A stretch of 26,702 bases of DNA from an uncultured Synechococcus sp. (GTDB taxonomy: Bacteria; Cyanobacteriota; Cyanobacteriia; PCC-6307; Cyanobiaceae), in assembly GCA_913040905.1 (NCBI GenBank), contig CAJWIC010000001.1:1-26702 (forward strand), given 5' to 3'. Position 1 is the first letter of the stretch. Every line of letters starts with the position of its first letter. This document shows positions 17,488 to 25,563 of this stretch, in pieces. A model generated the notes under the pieces. The model saw nothing but the letters and a program-made list of their open reading frames with translations, did not search any database and was not told the DNA's origin. The position numbers and the translations under genes were made by a program.

Positions 17488-18242
17488 CAGGAGATGTTGA
17501 AGTCGCTGAACTCGCCTTCAAGCCGGCTCAAAGTAGTGGCGGTTTCCTCCTCGATCCAGGCATCGAACATCTCCCGGCACATCTGATCCGACACCTCCGG
17601 TGTGAACGTGGCCGGGGAATAGCGCTCCAACCGCACCACCAGCCACCAATCAGCAATCCGGAACGGTTCCAGCAGAACGCCGGGTTGGGCCACCCGCAGC
17701 TTTTCAACAAGCAGGGGATGGGCCTGAGTCAGGGACACCGGACCGACGATGCCATTGGTGTTGCGCTCAGGGCCCTCGGCGTAGCGCTTGGCCAGATCAG
17801 CAAAATTGGATTCCCCTGAATCAATCTGCAGGTACAACTCGCGGGCCAAAAAACTGTCGGCCAAGCGCAACAAGCTGTACACAACTTGATCCAACTCATT
17901 TTTGCGCTCCAGAAACCGCGCTTCGGCCTTGGGAGCGAAGCGCTCCCTGATGTACGCCTGGCGACGGATCACGCGTTCGAGCCGATCAATCACCTCCTCA
18001 TGGGGTCGCCCCAAATCCGTGAGCATCTCTGACCACTGATCCATGGTCTCGAAACCCCTCTGTTCCAGAAGCTCCAGCTTTGCGGTCTCAAGGGCATCTT
18101 CAGGAACAGACACGCCAGCGATGGCCTCGCTGGTGATCATCTGTTCCACCAGAGGCTTGAGCAGGTTGTACCGCCTCAAGAGAGATCGCCCTTCTGTGCC
18201 GATGGCCCGCCTTAGGTCGGGAAGCGTCGTTCCGCCGTCCAC
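17487..18242 (-). CDS. Parvulin-like (PPIC-type) protein of the exporter operon
   Basis: The 251-residue protein has a helical N-terminal half resembling SurA/PrsA chaperones and a C-terminal parvulin-like domain (about 128-210: FADLAKRYAEGPERNTNGIVGPV, then LRVAQPGVLLEPFRIADWWLVVRLE). It has no signal peptide, so it should be cytoplasmic. The two histidines usual in parvulins appear to be replaced: Ser in VYSLLRL and Trp/Leu in ADWWLVVRL. Proline-isomerase activity is therefore doubtful, and a chaperone role for the exported protein is plausible. The start is a GTG at 18240-18242; an in-frame stop lies upstream at 18267-18269. The ABC exporter gene begins on its stop codon. Confidence 0.75.
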   Translation of the reverse strand: MDGGTTLPDLRRAIGTEGRSLLRRYNLLKPLVEQMITSEAIAGVSVPEDALETAKLELLEQRGFETMDQWSEMLTDLGRPHEEVIDRLERVIRRQAYIRERFAPKAEARFLERKNELDQVVYSLLRLADSFLARELYLQIDSGESNFADLAKRYAEGPERNTNGIVGPVSLTQAHPLLVEKLRVAQPGVLLEPFRIADWWLVVRLERYSPATFTPEVSDQMCREMFDAWIEEETATTLSRLEGEFSDFNIS

Positions 18243-18332
18243 ACATCGTTCATCGGTGGGCGAACCCTAAGTGCAAACACCGGGTCTGGCTCTGACCTGA
18301 TCCACAATCCAGTGATGCGGTAGCCGTGCCCG
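18243..18332. promoter_or_regulatory. Divergent intergenic region, exporter operon / galE
   Basis: The 90 bases separate the outward-facing parvulin-like gene and galE, so promoters for both should lie here. I see no strong -35/-10 pair on either strand and no hairpin. Confidence 0.3.
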
Positions 18333-19367
18333 ATGACGAGCAGGATCCTGATCACCGGTGGGGCCGGTTTCATCGGCAGTCACACCTGCGTTGTGCTGCT
18401 TGAGCAGGGACACTCCCTGGTGGTGGTGGACAACTTCGACAACAGCAGTCCGGAAGCCCTGCGCCGGGTTCAGGAGTTGGCGGCATCCGATGCCCTTGTG
18501 TTGGTGGAAGGAGATCTACGGAACCCTGAAGTGCTCGATCGGGCCTTCCGCTGCGATGGCCCTGTGGATGGCGTGATTCATTTCGCCGGTCTCAAGGCCG
18601 TGGGGGAATCGGTGGCCGACCCACTGCGCTACTGGGATGTGAACCTCAACGGCAGCCGGGTCCTGGCTGCGGCCATGGACCGACATGACTGCCGCACCCT
18701 GGTGTTCAGCAGCACCTCCACGGTCTACGGCGAACCGGAGCAGTTCCCCCTCCACGAAGGGATGGCCACCGCGCCGGTGCATCCCTACGCCCAGACCAAA
18801 CTCGCCGTGGAGCAGATGCTGGCAGCGCTTTGCCGCTCCGGAGGCTGGCGGGTGGCATGTCTTCGCTACTTCAACCCGGTGGGCGCCCACCCCAGCGGTC
18901 GCATCGGGGAAGACCCCCTCGGCATTCCCAACAATCTGTTTCCCTTCATCACCCAGGTGGCTGCCGGACGACGGGACAAGTTGCGGGTTTTCGGACAGGA
19001 CTACCCGACACCCGATGGCACCGGCATCCGCGACTATCTGCACGTGATGGATCTGGCCGAAGCCCATGGCGTCACGCTCACCCACCTCCTTGACCATGAG
19101 CCACCCACCCAGCTGACCCTGAACATCGGCACGGGCACTGGACTCAGCGTGCTCGATGTGATTCACGGGTTCGAGCAAGCCACTGACATCTCCATTCCCT
19201 ATGAAGTGGTCAGCCGCCGTCCCGGTGATGTGGCGAGGCTGCAGGCCTGTCCCAAACGCGCGCAGCAGGTGCTCGGCTGGCGCGCCCAACGCAGCCTCGA
19301 GGATATGTGCCGCGATGGCTGGGCCTGGCAGCAGGCCAACCCGATGGGCTATCGATCGGCGCCATGA
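18333..19367 (+). CDS. galE: UDP-glucose 4-epimerase
   Basis: The 344-residue enzyme has TGGAGFIGSH at 8-17 for NAD, SSTSTVYGEP at 126-135, and Tyr152/Lys156 (PYAQTK) as the active-site pair. The later block YFNPVGAHPSGRIGEDP and the region GTGIRDYLHVMDLAEAH are classic GalE. It interconverts UDP-glucose and UDP-galactose, here most likely for surface polysaccharide and galactolipid synthesis. Length is normal (about 338-345). The SelD-fusion gene starts within its stop (ATGA), although the two functions have no evident link. Confidence 0.96.
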   Translation: MTSRILITGGAGFIGSHTCVVLLEQGHSLVVVDNFDNSSPEALRRVQELAASDALVLVEGDLRNPEVLDRAFRCDGPVDGVIHFAGLKAVGESVADPLRYWDVNLNGSRVLAAAMDRHDCRTLVFSSTSTVYGEPEQFPLHEGMATAPVHPYAQTKLAVEQMLAALCRSGGWRVACLRYFNPVGAHPSGRIGEDPLGIPNNLFPFITQVAAGRRDKLRVFGQDYPTPDGTGIRDYLHVMDLAEAHGVTLTHLLDHEPPTQLTLNIGTGTGLSVLDVIHGFEQATDISIPYEVVSRRPGDVARLQACPKRAQQVLGWRAQRSLEDMCRDGWAWQQANPMGYRSAP

Positions 19368-21388
19368 GTTCCGCCGGGCTCCTGCTGCTGGCCGGCGGAG
19401 GCCACAGCCATGCGCTGATGCTCAAACGCTGGGCCATGGATCCACGCCGACGACCCGCCCGCCCAGTGGTGCTGATCAACCGCTGCGGCACAGCGCTTTA
19501 CTCAGGCATGGTTCCCGCCCTGATCGCCGGGATCGATCCACCTGAGGCAGCGGCCATCGATCTGCGGTCCCTCTGTGATCGAGCCGGCGTGGCTTTCGTG
19601 CAAGCGGAGATCACCGGGCTGGACCCCATCCAACGCTGCCTGGTCCTGGCGAATCGCCCACCCCTCCACTTCGGTCTGCTCAGCCTGGATGTCGGCGCCA
19701 TCAGCAGACCCAGCGCTGAAGGCATGGCGATCAAGCCCCTGGAACCGGCCCTGGCCTTCATCGCCTCCGAGGATCCCAACAGCACAATCCCCTTCACGGT
19801 TGTTGGAACTGGTGCCGCCGCCATCGAAGTGGTTCTGGCGCTGCGGCGCCGCTGGCCCCAGCGGCCGTTGCGATTGCAAACCCGTGCAAAAGGTCCTGGA
19901 GCCTTGGAACAACGGATCCTGTCGGAGGCCTCGATTGACCTGGTCACGACCCCCGGACCAACCATTGGCCCCCGACTGCTCTGCACCGGCAGTCGCGGAC
20001 CCCACTGGCTAACCGCCAGCGGTCTACCGGTGGACGGTGATGGCCGCCTCCGCACCGATGCTCTGCTGCGGGTGGAGGGCTGCCAGCAGATCTTTGCGAG
20101 CGGTGACTGTGCGGTCATCGCTGCAGCACCCAGACCAGCCTCCGGGGTCTGGGCCGTGCGAGGGGCCATCCCTCTGGCCCGAAATCTGGAAGCCAGCTGC
20201 CTGGATCGCCCGCTGCATCCCTGGCAACCACAACGAGAGGCACTGCAACTGATCGGAGACCAGCACGGCCGGGCCTGGGCTCGCCGGGGCCGTTGGCAGC
20301 TGGGGCCCAACACACTGCTCTGGCGATGGAAGCGGCAGATCGACCGACGCTTCATGGCGGGGTTCCGCAGCAGCAAGCCAATGACTCTCACAGGACCAAT
20401 GGCCTGCCGTGGTTGTGCGGCCAAGCTGCCGGCACAGCCGCTCCAGGCTGCCCTGGACAAGGCGGGGCTCAGCGGAACACCGGAGGATGCAGCACGAATC
20501 GAGGGCGACCCTCCCCTGCTGCAGAGCGTGGATGGCTTCCCGGCGCTGGTCAGTGACCCCTGGCTGAACGGGCGACTCACCACCCTGCATGCCTGCTCCG
20601 ATCTCTGGGCCTGCGGTGCCAGGGTCGACAGCGCCCAGGCGATCGTGACCCTGCCGATGCTGGAGGCGGCGGAGCAGCAGGAACTGCTGGTGCAGACGTT
20701 GGGCGGTGTGCAATCAGTGCTGCAGGAACAGTCGGCAGAGCTGATCGGGGGACATACCCTCGAATCCCGCAGTGACCCGCCACCTTGCCCCAGCCTCGGG
20801 GTGCAGCTGAGCCTTTGTGTGAACGGTCGCGGTACCTCCCCCTGGAGTAAGGGAGGAATTGCCCACGGTGATGTGCTGCTGCTGAGCCGTCCGCTGGGCA
20901 CCGGCGTGCTCTTCGCTGCCGCCATGGCGGGTGCCTGCTCCCCCGAGGCCCTCGACACGGTGCTTCAGCAGATGGCCAGCAGTCAGCACCGGTTGCTGGA
21001 TCAACTCGAGCCCCATCGCCAGGCGATTCACGCCTGCACCGATGTCACCGGATTCGGGCTGCTCGGGCATCTGGGGGAAATGCTGCAAAGCAGCTCCCCG
21101 ATGCACGTGACCCTATGGGCCAACAACATTCCGGCTTACCCCGATGCCATGGATCGATTGGCTCAGGGCTATGCCAGCAGCCTGGCACCGGCCAACCGCC
21201 AAAGCTGGCACTGGCTGGATGGGCCGATTCAACTGGATGAGGCACCCTCTCAAGCGCTACTGGAGCTGCTGGTGGATCCCCAGACCTGCGGACCATTGCT
21301 GCTGGCCTGTCCTGAGACCACAGCGCATTCCCTCATGGTCGAGGGGCCGTGGATCCCGATCGGCAACGCAACAGCCGACCATGGCTGA
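19364..21388 (+). CDS. selD: NADH dehydrogenase-like/selenophosphate synthetase fusion (SelD)
   Basis: From the ATG at 19364 the protein has 674 residues. The N-terminal half (about 5-335) is a pyridine nucleotide-disulfide oxidoreductase-like domain with AGGGHSH at 10-16, YSGMVPALIAG at 46-56, VVGTGAAAIE at 146-155 and the FAD-contact SGDCAVI. The C-terminal half is selenide, water dikinase, with Cys351 and Lys354 (RGCAAKL) at the catalytic place, CTDVTGFGLLGHL at 558-570 and VDPQTCGPLL at 637-646. The second catalytic-loop Cys of some SelD proteins is Ala here. Such fusions are known in several bacteria including cyanobacteria. It makes selenophosphate for tRNA or protein selenium modification; the oxidoreductase may reduce the selenium substrate. 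The last 56 bases overlap a minus-strand gene. Confidence 0.93.
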   Translation: MSSAGLLLLAGGGHSHALMLKRWAMDPRRRPARPVVLINRCGTALYSGMVPALIAGIDPPEAAAIDLRSLCDRAGVAFVQAEITGLDPIQRCLVLANRPPLHFGLLSLDVGAISRPSAEGMAIKPLEPALAFIASEDPNSTIPFTVVGTGAAAIEVVLALRRRWPQRPLRLQTRAKGPGALEQRILSEASIDLVTTPGPTIGPRLLCTGSRGPHWLTASGLPVDGDGRLRTDALLRVEGCQQIFASGDCAVIAAAPRPASGVWAVRGAIPLARNLEASCLDRPLHPWQPQREALQLIGDQHGRAWARRGRWQLGPNTLLWRWKRQIDRRFMAGFRSSKPMTLTGPMACRGCAAKLPAQPLQAALDKAGLSGTPEDAARIEGDPPLLQSVDGFPALVSDPWLNGRLTTLHACSDLWACGARVDSAQAIVTLPMLEAAEQQELLVQTLGGVQSVLQEQSAELIGGHTLESRSDPPPCPSLGVQLSLCVNGRGTSPWSKGGIAHGDVLLLSRPLGTGVLFAAAMAGACSPEALDTVLQQMASSQHRLLDQLEPHRQAIHACTDVTGFGLLGHLGEMLQSSSPMHVTLWANNIPAYPDAMDRLAQGYASSLAPANRQSWHWLDGPIQLDEAPSQALLELLVDPQTCGPLLLACPETTAHSLMVEGPWIPIGNATADHG

Positions 21389-22760
21389 GGCCTTCGGAGC
21401 GGTCGTCACAGACATATCCAGCTGCTTCAGCCTGCCGCTGCAGTGGCTTGAGCTTGCGATTCAGCTTCTGGGGCGGACCGCTGCTGGCCAGCCACAGCTC
21501 GTCAGGCAGGGCTGAACGCAGCAGACGTTCGCGCAGTTCATCCCGATCACCCCAGGGAAACACTGGGGCGGTGATGCGTCCCATGGCCAGCTCCATCTGA
21601 TCACTGAGATTGAACAGACGTGCCCGGGGGCTGTAGCGATCCCTCTCCCCATCGGTGAGCTGACTGATCGCGCGGAACTGATCCTGTTCGCGAACCCCAG
21701 CGGCGGCGGGATCCAGTTCCGCAAAACCAGGCCCCCACCAACTGATCAAGAGCAGGATCAACACCCCCAGCGCCACCCGTTGGCCTGCGCGGTGAAGTGG
21801 CGATGCTGTGAGCAAGACAGATATCAGCGGCAGCACCGACGGAAGCAAAACAACGAAATACCGGCTGAATGCCAGCGGCTTCACAAAAGAAACCACCACC
21901 ACGGCCAGCACCATCACTGCTGAGGGCAACAGCGCGCTGCGGTCCAGCAAACGGTTCTGTCGCCATGGCAGCGGTTGCATTCCACCCCAACGCTGCAGTC
22001 CCCAGATGAGCACGACCAGAACGAGCAGCTTGGGCAGGGGCCAGAGGCCGAGGGCCCGAGCCAGGGACTCCTCCAGCAGAGCGAAATCAGGGGGGCCGAT
22101 CCAGCTGCCGGATCGCGAACTCAACAAATAGTCAGCGGAATAAACGATCCATCCCAGCGCGGGAATGGCCCCCAGAACAGCAGCTCCCGCCAGACGCCAA
22201 CGCCGCCTCGTCCCATCCCAGGCAGCTGCCGACAGCATCAGGAACAGTCCATAGAAGTGGGTCAAACCAGCCAGGCATGCCGTCAATCCGTAGAGCAAGG
22301 GTCGTTCTGAACGACGCCACCACCAGGCCAGGGCCACCAGCAGCACCAGCAAGGCATAGCTTTTTCCCTCAATCGCGAAGCGCACGGGGTACGGGCTGCA
22401 GAACGCCAGCAGCAGCGCCAGGGGCAGCACCCGCTGCCGACCATCACCGAGAGCCACCGCCTGAGCGACCATCACCGAACCCCCAGCCAGGTAGGCCAGC
22501 CAGGAGAGCAGCCGCAAGCTGACGGGGGTCTGTCCCAACAGCTGCCCCCAGATCCAGAGCAGTAAGTAATACAAGGGGGGATGGGTGTCCTGCCGCAGCA
22601 TGTCCAGGAGAGCCCCAGGACTGGGCTGAAAGCTTTTGCCCACGCTGTACAGCTCATCGCTCCACAGGGCTGTGGCATCGATCAGCGACAGGGTTCGCAG
22701 AGCAAAGGCCGTCGCCACCAGTCCTGCCCCAAGGGTCCAGAGCTGAGCCGTTCGTTTCAT
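21333..22760 (-). CDS. GT39-like (PMT/ArnT-type) membrane glycosyltransferase
   Basis: From the ATG at 22760 the protein has 475 residues and many membrane helices. The first outer loop has the catalytic-type acidic pair Asp35-Glu36 (LWSDELYSV), and the second block reads DTHPPLYYLLLW, typical of lipid-linked-sugar-using GT-C enzymes. A C-terminal soluble part (about 365-475) contains LRERLLRSALPDELWLAS. The likely role is adding a sugar from a polyprenyl-phosphate donor to a lipid, glycan or protein outside the cytoplasm; the target is unknown. A start at 22910 is open but lies inside cca; the ATG at 22760 makes a 4-base ATGA overlap with the cca stop. Its end overlaps the SelD-fusion gene. 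Confidence 0.82.
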   Translation of the reverse strand: MKRTAQLWTLGAGLVATAFALRTLSLIDATALWSDELYSVGKSFQPSPGALLDMLRQDTHPPLYYLLLWIWGQLLGQTPVSLRLLSWLAYLAGGSVMVAQAVALGDGRQRVLPLALLLAFCSPYPVRFAIEGKSYALLVLLVALAWWWRRSERPLLYGLTACLAGLTHFYGLFLMLSAAAWDGTRRRWRLAGAAVLGAIPALGWIVYSADYLLSSRSGSWIGPPDFALLEESLARALGLWPLPKLLVLVVLIWGLQRWGGMQPLPWRQNRLLDRSALLPSAVMVLAVVVVSFVKPLAFSRYFVVLLPSVLPLISVLLTASPLHRAGQRVALGVLILLLISWWGPGFAELDPAAAGVREQDQFRAISQLTDGERDRYSPRARLFNLSDQMELAMGRITAPVFPWGDRDELRERLLRSALPDELWLASSGPPQKLNRKLKPLQRQAEAAGYVCDDRSEGLSHGRLLRCRSGSTAPRP

Positions 22761-23968
22761 CGGCCCTGATTCAGCAGCACCCCGCGGCGGCGGCGCAGCT
22801 CCTCCCCCAGATGCGGACCCGGATGCCATCCATCGGCGATCAACTGGCGGGCACTCTGCGGCGATTGAATGTGGCGCCAGCGGCCCCACCACCGCAACAG
22901 CGGCCTCCACCCAGCAGGGCGGAGAGTCACCATCAATGCAACCGTCTGGGGCGACCAGCCACCGCTTTCAAGGGCCGATGTCCAGGCATCCGGCGAGGCC
23001 GATTGTGGGAGTGGATCCGAGCTCAGCCAGGCCTTCAGCGATGGCAGCGGTTCCAGCCACTGTTGCTGCTGCCCGGGGATCTGCAGGCGACGCGCCACGG
23101 CCCCGGGATCAGCCGCGGCCGCCAACAGCGACGTCATCAACGGCAGTCCGAGGCGTTGCCCCCAACGAAGACGTCGGGTTCGCTCCGGATCACATTGCAG
23201 GCAGGGATCCACCAGGGCCAAGGCCTGCCAGGACTCCAGCAAGTCCAGGGCGATGGGCCAGGGTTCATGGTCCAGCAGCCTCTCCAGCTCCATGCGCAGC
23301 CTGCTGGCCAGGGCTGGCGGTGCCGTTTCCGGCGCATCCCCCACCTGCCAGGCCCAGGGCCATGCTGCGACGGTTTCACGGACCTGCTTCAAGGCCTCAA
23401 CGCCAAGATTCATGCCCAGACGGGCGCCATAGCGCGCTGCGCGAATCACTCGGGTGGGGTCATCGCTGATGCTGCCGGGATGCAGAAACTGCAGACGCCC
23501 TGCGGCCAGATCGCTCTGACCGCCATGGGGATCGATCAACTCACCGGAGATCAGATCCAGAGCCATGGCATTGATCGTGAGGTCACGCCGCACCAGATCC
23601 GCCGCCAAGGACCCCGGCTGCACCACTGGGTTCTGTGCTGGCGCCGGATAGTGCTCCTGTCGGGCCGTGGCCAGATCAAGCGGCACACCATCGAGATCCA
23701 GGGCCACCGTGGCGAACTGGTCATGGTGTTGAACGTGGGTCACCCGCACGGGCCCGCAACGCTCCAGCAGCACCTCTGACAAGTGGGCCGCACTGCCCTC
23801 CACCACCCAATCCAGATCGGGAACTCCATGCCAGGGACGGCCATGGCGCTGATGCAACAGCAGGTCCCTCACCACGCCACCCACAAGGGCCAGCCGTGGC
23901 AATCCTGCTTCGACGGCTGCCGCCTTCAGGGCATCCAGCAGTGCTGACGGCACAGCCGGCAGATCCAT
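22757..23968 (-). CDS. cca: CCA tRNA nucleotidyltransferase family protein
   Basis: The 403-residue protein has the class II nucleotidyltransferase head: GGVVRD at 30-35, the metal-binding DLD at 51-53, RRDLTINAMALDL, and DPTRVIRAARYGARLG. It adds or repairs the 3' CCA of tRNAs. In cyanobacteria CC-adding and A-adding activities may be split between paralogues, and bacterial poly(A) polymerase shares this fold, so the exact nucleotide specificity is uncertain. The start is an ATG at 23966-23968, 12 bases from the ATG of the divergent kdsD gene. The following glycosyltransferase gene overlaps its stop by 4 bases. Confidence 0.88.
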   Translation of the reverse strand: MDLPAVPSALLDALKAAAVEAGLPRLALVGGVVRDLLLHQRHGRPWHGVPDLDWVVEGSAAHLSEVLLERCGPVRVTHVQHHDQFATVALDLDGVPLDLATARQEHYPAPAQNPVVQPGSLAADLVRRDLTINAMALDLISGELIDPHGGQSDLAAGRLQFLHPGSISDDPTRVIRAARYGARLGMNLGVEALKQVRETVAAWPWAWQVGDAPETAPPALASRLRMELERLLDHEPWPIALDLLESWQALALVDPCLQCDPERTRRLRWGQRLGLPLMTSLLAAAADPGAVARRLQIPGQQQQWLEPLPSLKAWLSSDPLPQSASPDAWTSALESGGWSPQTVALMVTLRPAGWRPLLRWWGRWRHIQSPQSARQLIADGWHPGPHLGEELRRRRGVLLNQGR

Positions 23969-23980
23969 TGCGTGGCGTGG

Positions 23981-25000
23981 ATGACAATGATCAGATCATC
24001 ACGGATCCTCGCGTTGTCCGCTCTCACCCGCTGCCTGCAGGAGGAATCCTCCGCCATCGCCGCCGCCGCTGAGCGGCTCAGCGGCGAACAGGTGGAGGCA
24101 GCTCTGGCACTGCTGGAACGTTGTGCTGATCGCAAAGCCAAGTTGGTGATCACTGGTGTTGGCAAAAGCGGCATCGTGGCCCGCAAAATCGCCGCGACCT
24201 TTTCCTCGATCGGCCTGATGGCCCTGTTCCTCAATCCCACCGATGCTCTGCACGGGGATCTCGGGGTTGTGGCACCGGAGGATGTGTGCCTGCTGCTGTC
24301 GAACAGCGGCGAAACCACGGAACTGCTGGAGGTGCTGCCTCACCTCAAACGACGCGGAACCGGCCGGATCGCCATCGTCGGCCGGGCCGACTCCTCCCTG
24401 GCCCGTGGCAGCGATGTCGTGCTGGAAGCCGGCGTGGACCGTGAGGTTTGCCCCCTCAACCTGGCTCCCACCGCCAGCACGGCTGTCGCGATGGCCATCG
24501 GCGATGCCCTGGCGGCCGTCTGGATGGAACGGCGCGGCATCTCACCAGCGGATTTCGCCCTGAATCACCCCGCCGGATCCCTCGGCAAACAGCTCACGCT
24601 GACAGCAGCCGATCTGATGGTTCCCGTCAGCAAGCTGCATCCGCTGCAACCCCAGACCCCTCTGCCTGAGGTGATCGGTGGTCTGACCCGAGACGGTATC
24701 GGCAGTGGCTGGGTGGAGCATCCTGAGCAACCGGGCGCCCTGGTGGGCCTGCTCACCGACGGTGATCTGCGCCGGGCCCTGCAGGACCACAGCGCCGACA
24801 GCTGGAGCAACCTGACGGCAGCCGATCTGATGACCATCGACCCAATCACCGTCAACGGTGATGTGCTGGTGGTGAAGGCCCTGGAACGGATGGAACACAA
24901 CCGCCGCAAACCGATTTCTGTATTACCCGTTGTGGGGGAGCAGAAACGCTTGCTGGGGCTGCTGCGTCTGCATGACCTGGTGCAGGCAGGGCTGGCATGA
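23981..25000 (+). CDS. kdsD: D-arabinose 5-phosphate isomerase (KpsF/GutQ family)
   Basis: From the ATG at 23981 the protein has 339 residues: a SIS sugar-isomerase domain (GVGKSGIVARKIAATFSSIG; HGDLGVV; LLSNSGETTELL) followed by two CBS domains (LTAADLMVP and LTAADLMTIDP mark their starts). The enzyme converts ribulose 5-phosphate to arabinose 5-phosphate, the first step toward Kdo. Two other starts are in frame, a GTG at 23972 and an ATG at 23987; none has a clear ribosome binding site. The next gene, kdsC, begins inside its stop (ATGA), which supports the Kdo assignment over a gluconate-type isomerase. Confidence 0.92.
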   Translation: MTMIRSSRILALSALTRCLQEESSAIAAAAERLSGEQVEAALALLERCADRKAKLVITGVGKSGIVARKIAATFSSIGLMALFLNPTDALHGDLGVVAPEDVCLLLSNSGETTELLEVLPHLKRRGTGRIAIVGRADSSLARGSDVVLEAGVDREVCPLNLAPTASTAVAMAIGDALAAVWMERRGISPADFALNHPAGSLGKQLTLTAADLMVPVSKLHPLQPQTPLPEVIGGLTRDGIGSGWVEHPEQPGALVGLLTDGDLRRALQDHSADSWSNLTAADLMTIDPITVNGDVLVVKALERMEHNRRKPISVLPVVGEQKRLLGLLRLHDLVQAGLA

Positions 25001-25563
25001 CGTTGCCGGGCTGGAACCAGCTGGTCTGGTGGAGACTGCGCCGCCAGCTGAACGATGTACAGCTGCTGGTGCTGGATGTGGACGGTGTCTTAACCGATGG
25101 CGGGCTCTGGTTCGACGCCGAAGGTCAACTGATCAAGCGCTTCGACGTGCGAGACGGTCTGGGCATCCGCCTGCTGCAGCAAGCGGGAGTGCAGATCGCC
25201 TTTCTCAGCGGTGGCCGTGGCGGCGCCACGGAGGTACGGGCCCGCCAACTGGGTATCGATCACTGTCTGGTCGGCATCAAGGACAAACCCGCTGCCCTGC
25301 AAACCCTCCAGCAGCAGGTCGGGGTCAGCGTCTCTCAAACTCTGTTTGTCGGCGACGACCTGAATGATCTGGCCGTCCGACCGGTGGTGGGGCTGCTGCT
25401 GGCACCTGCCGATGCCTGCGCTCCGGTGCGTCGTGGTGCCGATCTGGTGCTCTCGCGCCGCGGCGGCCATGGAGCGGTGCGGGAGCTGGCGGAGCAGATC
25501 CTTCAAGCCCGAGGTGGCTGGCGCGGCTTGAGCAGGAGGGGTTGGCGTGACCGGAACGACTGA
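24997..25563 (+). CDS. kdsC: 3-deoxy-D-manno-octulosonate 8-phosphate phosphatase
   Basis: The 188-residue HAD-family phosphatase has the nucleophile motif DVDGVLTDG with Asp27 and Asp29, the motif LSGG, the lysine motif GIKDKPAAL and the metal motif FVGDDLNDL. KdsC proteins lack a cap domain, as here. It removes phosphate from Kdo-8-phosphate. The start overlaps the kdsD stop by 4 bases. The last residues (from about 174, GWRGLSRRGWRDRND) are rich in Arg and differ from the core family; the sulfotransferase gene begins within them in another frame. kdsA, which makes the substrate, is not in the window. Confidence 0.92.
   Translation: MTLPGWNQLVWWRLRRQLNDVQLLVLDVDGVLTDGGLWFDAEGQLIKRFDVRDGLGIRLLQQAGVQIAFLSGGRGGATEVRARQLGIDHCLVGIKDKPAALQTLQQQVGVSVSQTLFVGDDLNDLAVRPVVGLLLAPADACAPVRRGADLVLSRRGGHGAVRELAEQILQARGGWRGLSRRGWRDRND
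25534..25539 (+). promoter_or_regulatory. Strong Shine-Dalgarno for the sulfotransferase GTG start
   Basis: AGGAGG lies 7 bases before the GTG at 25547, inside the end of kdsC. It is one of the few full consensus sites in the window and decides this unusual GTG start. Confidence 0.7.

Noticed and set aside
20396..20425. Possible selenocysteine in SelD.
   Set aside because: The catalytic position is encoded by TGT/TGC cysteine codons; no in-frame TGA is present.
19498..20958. A long minus-strand open frame opposite the SelD fusion.
   Set aside because: Its translation is low in complexity (Ser, Arg, Pro, Ala) and the plus-strand fusion protein is clearly real.
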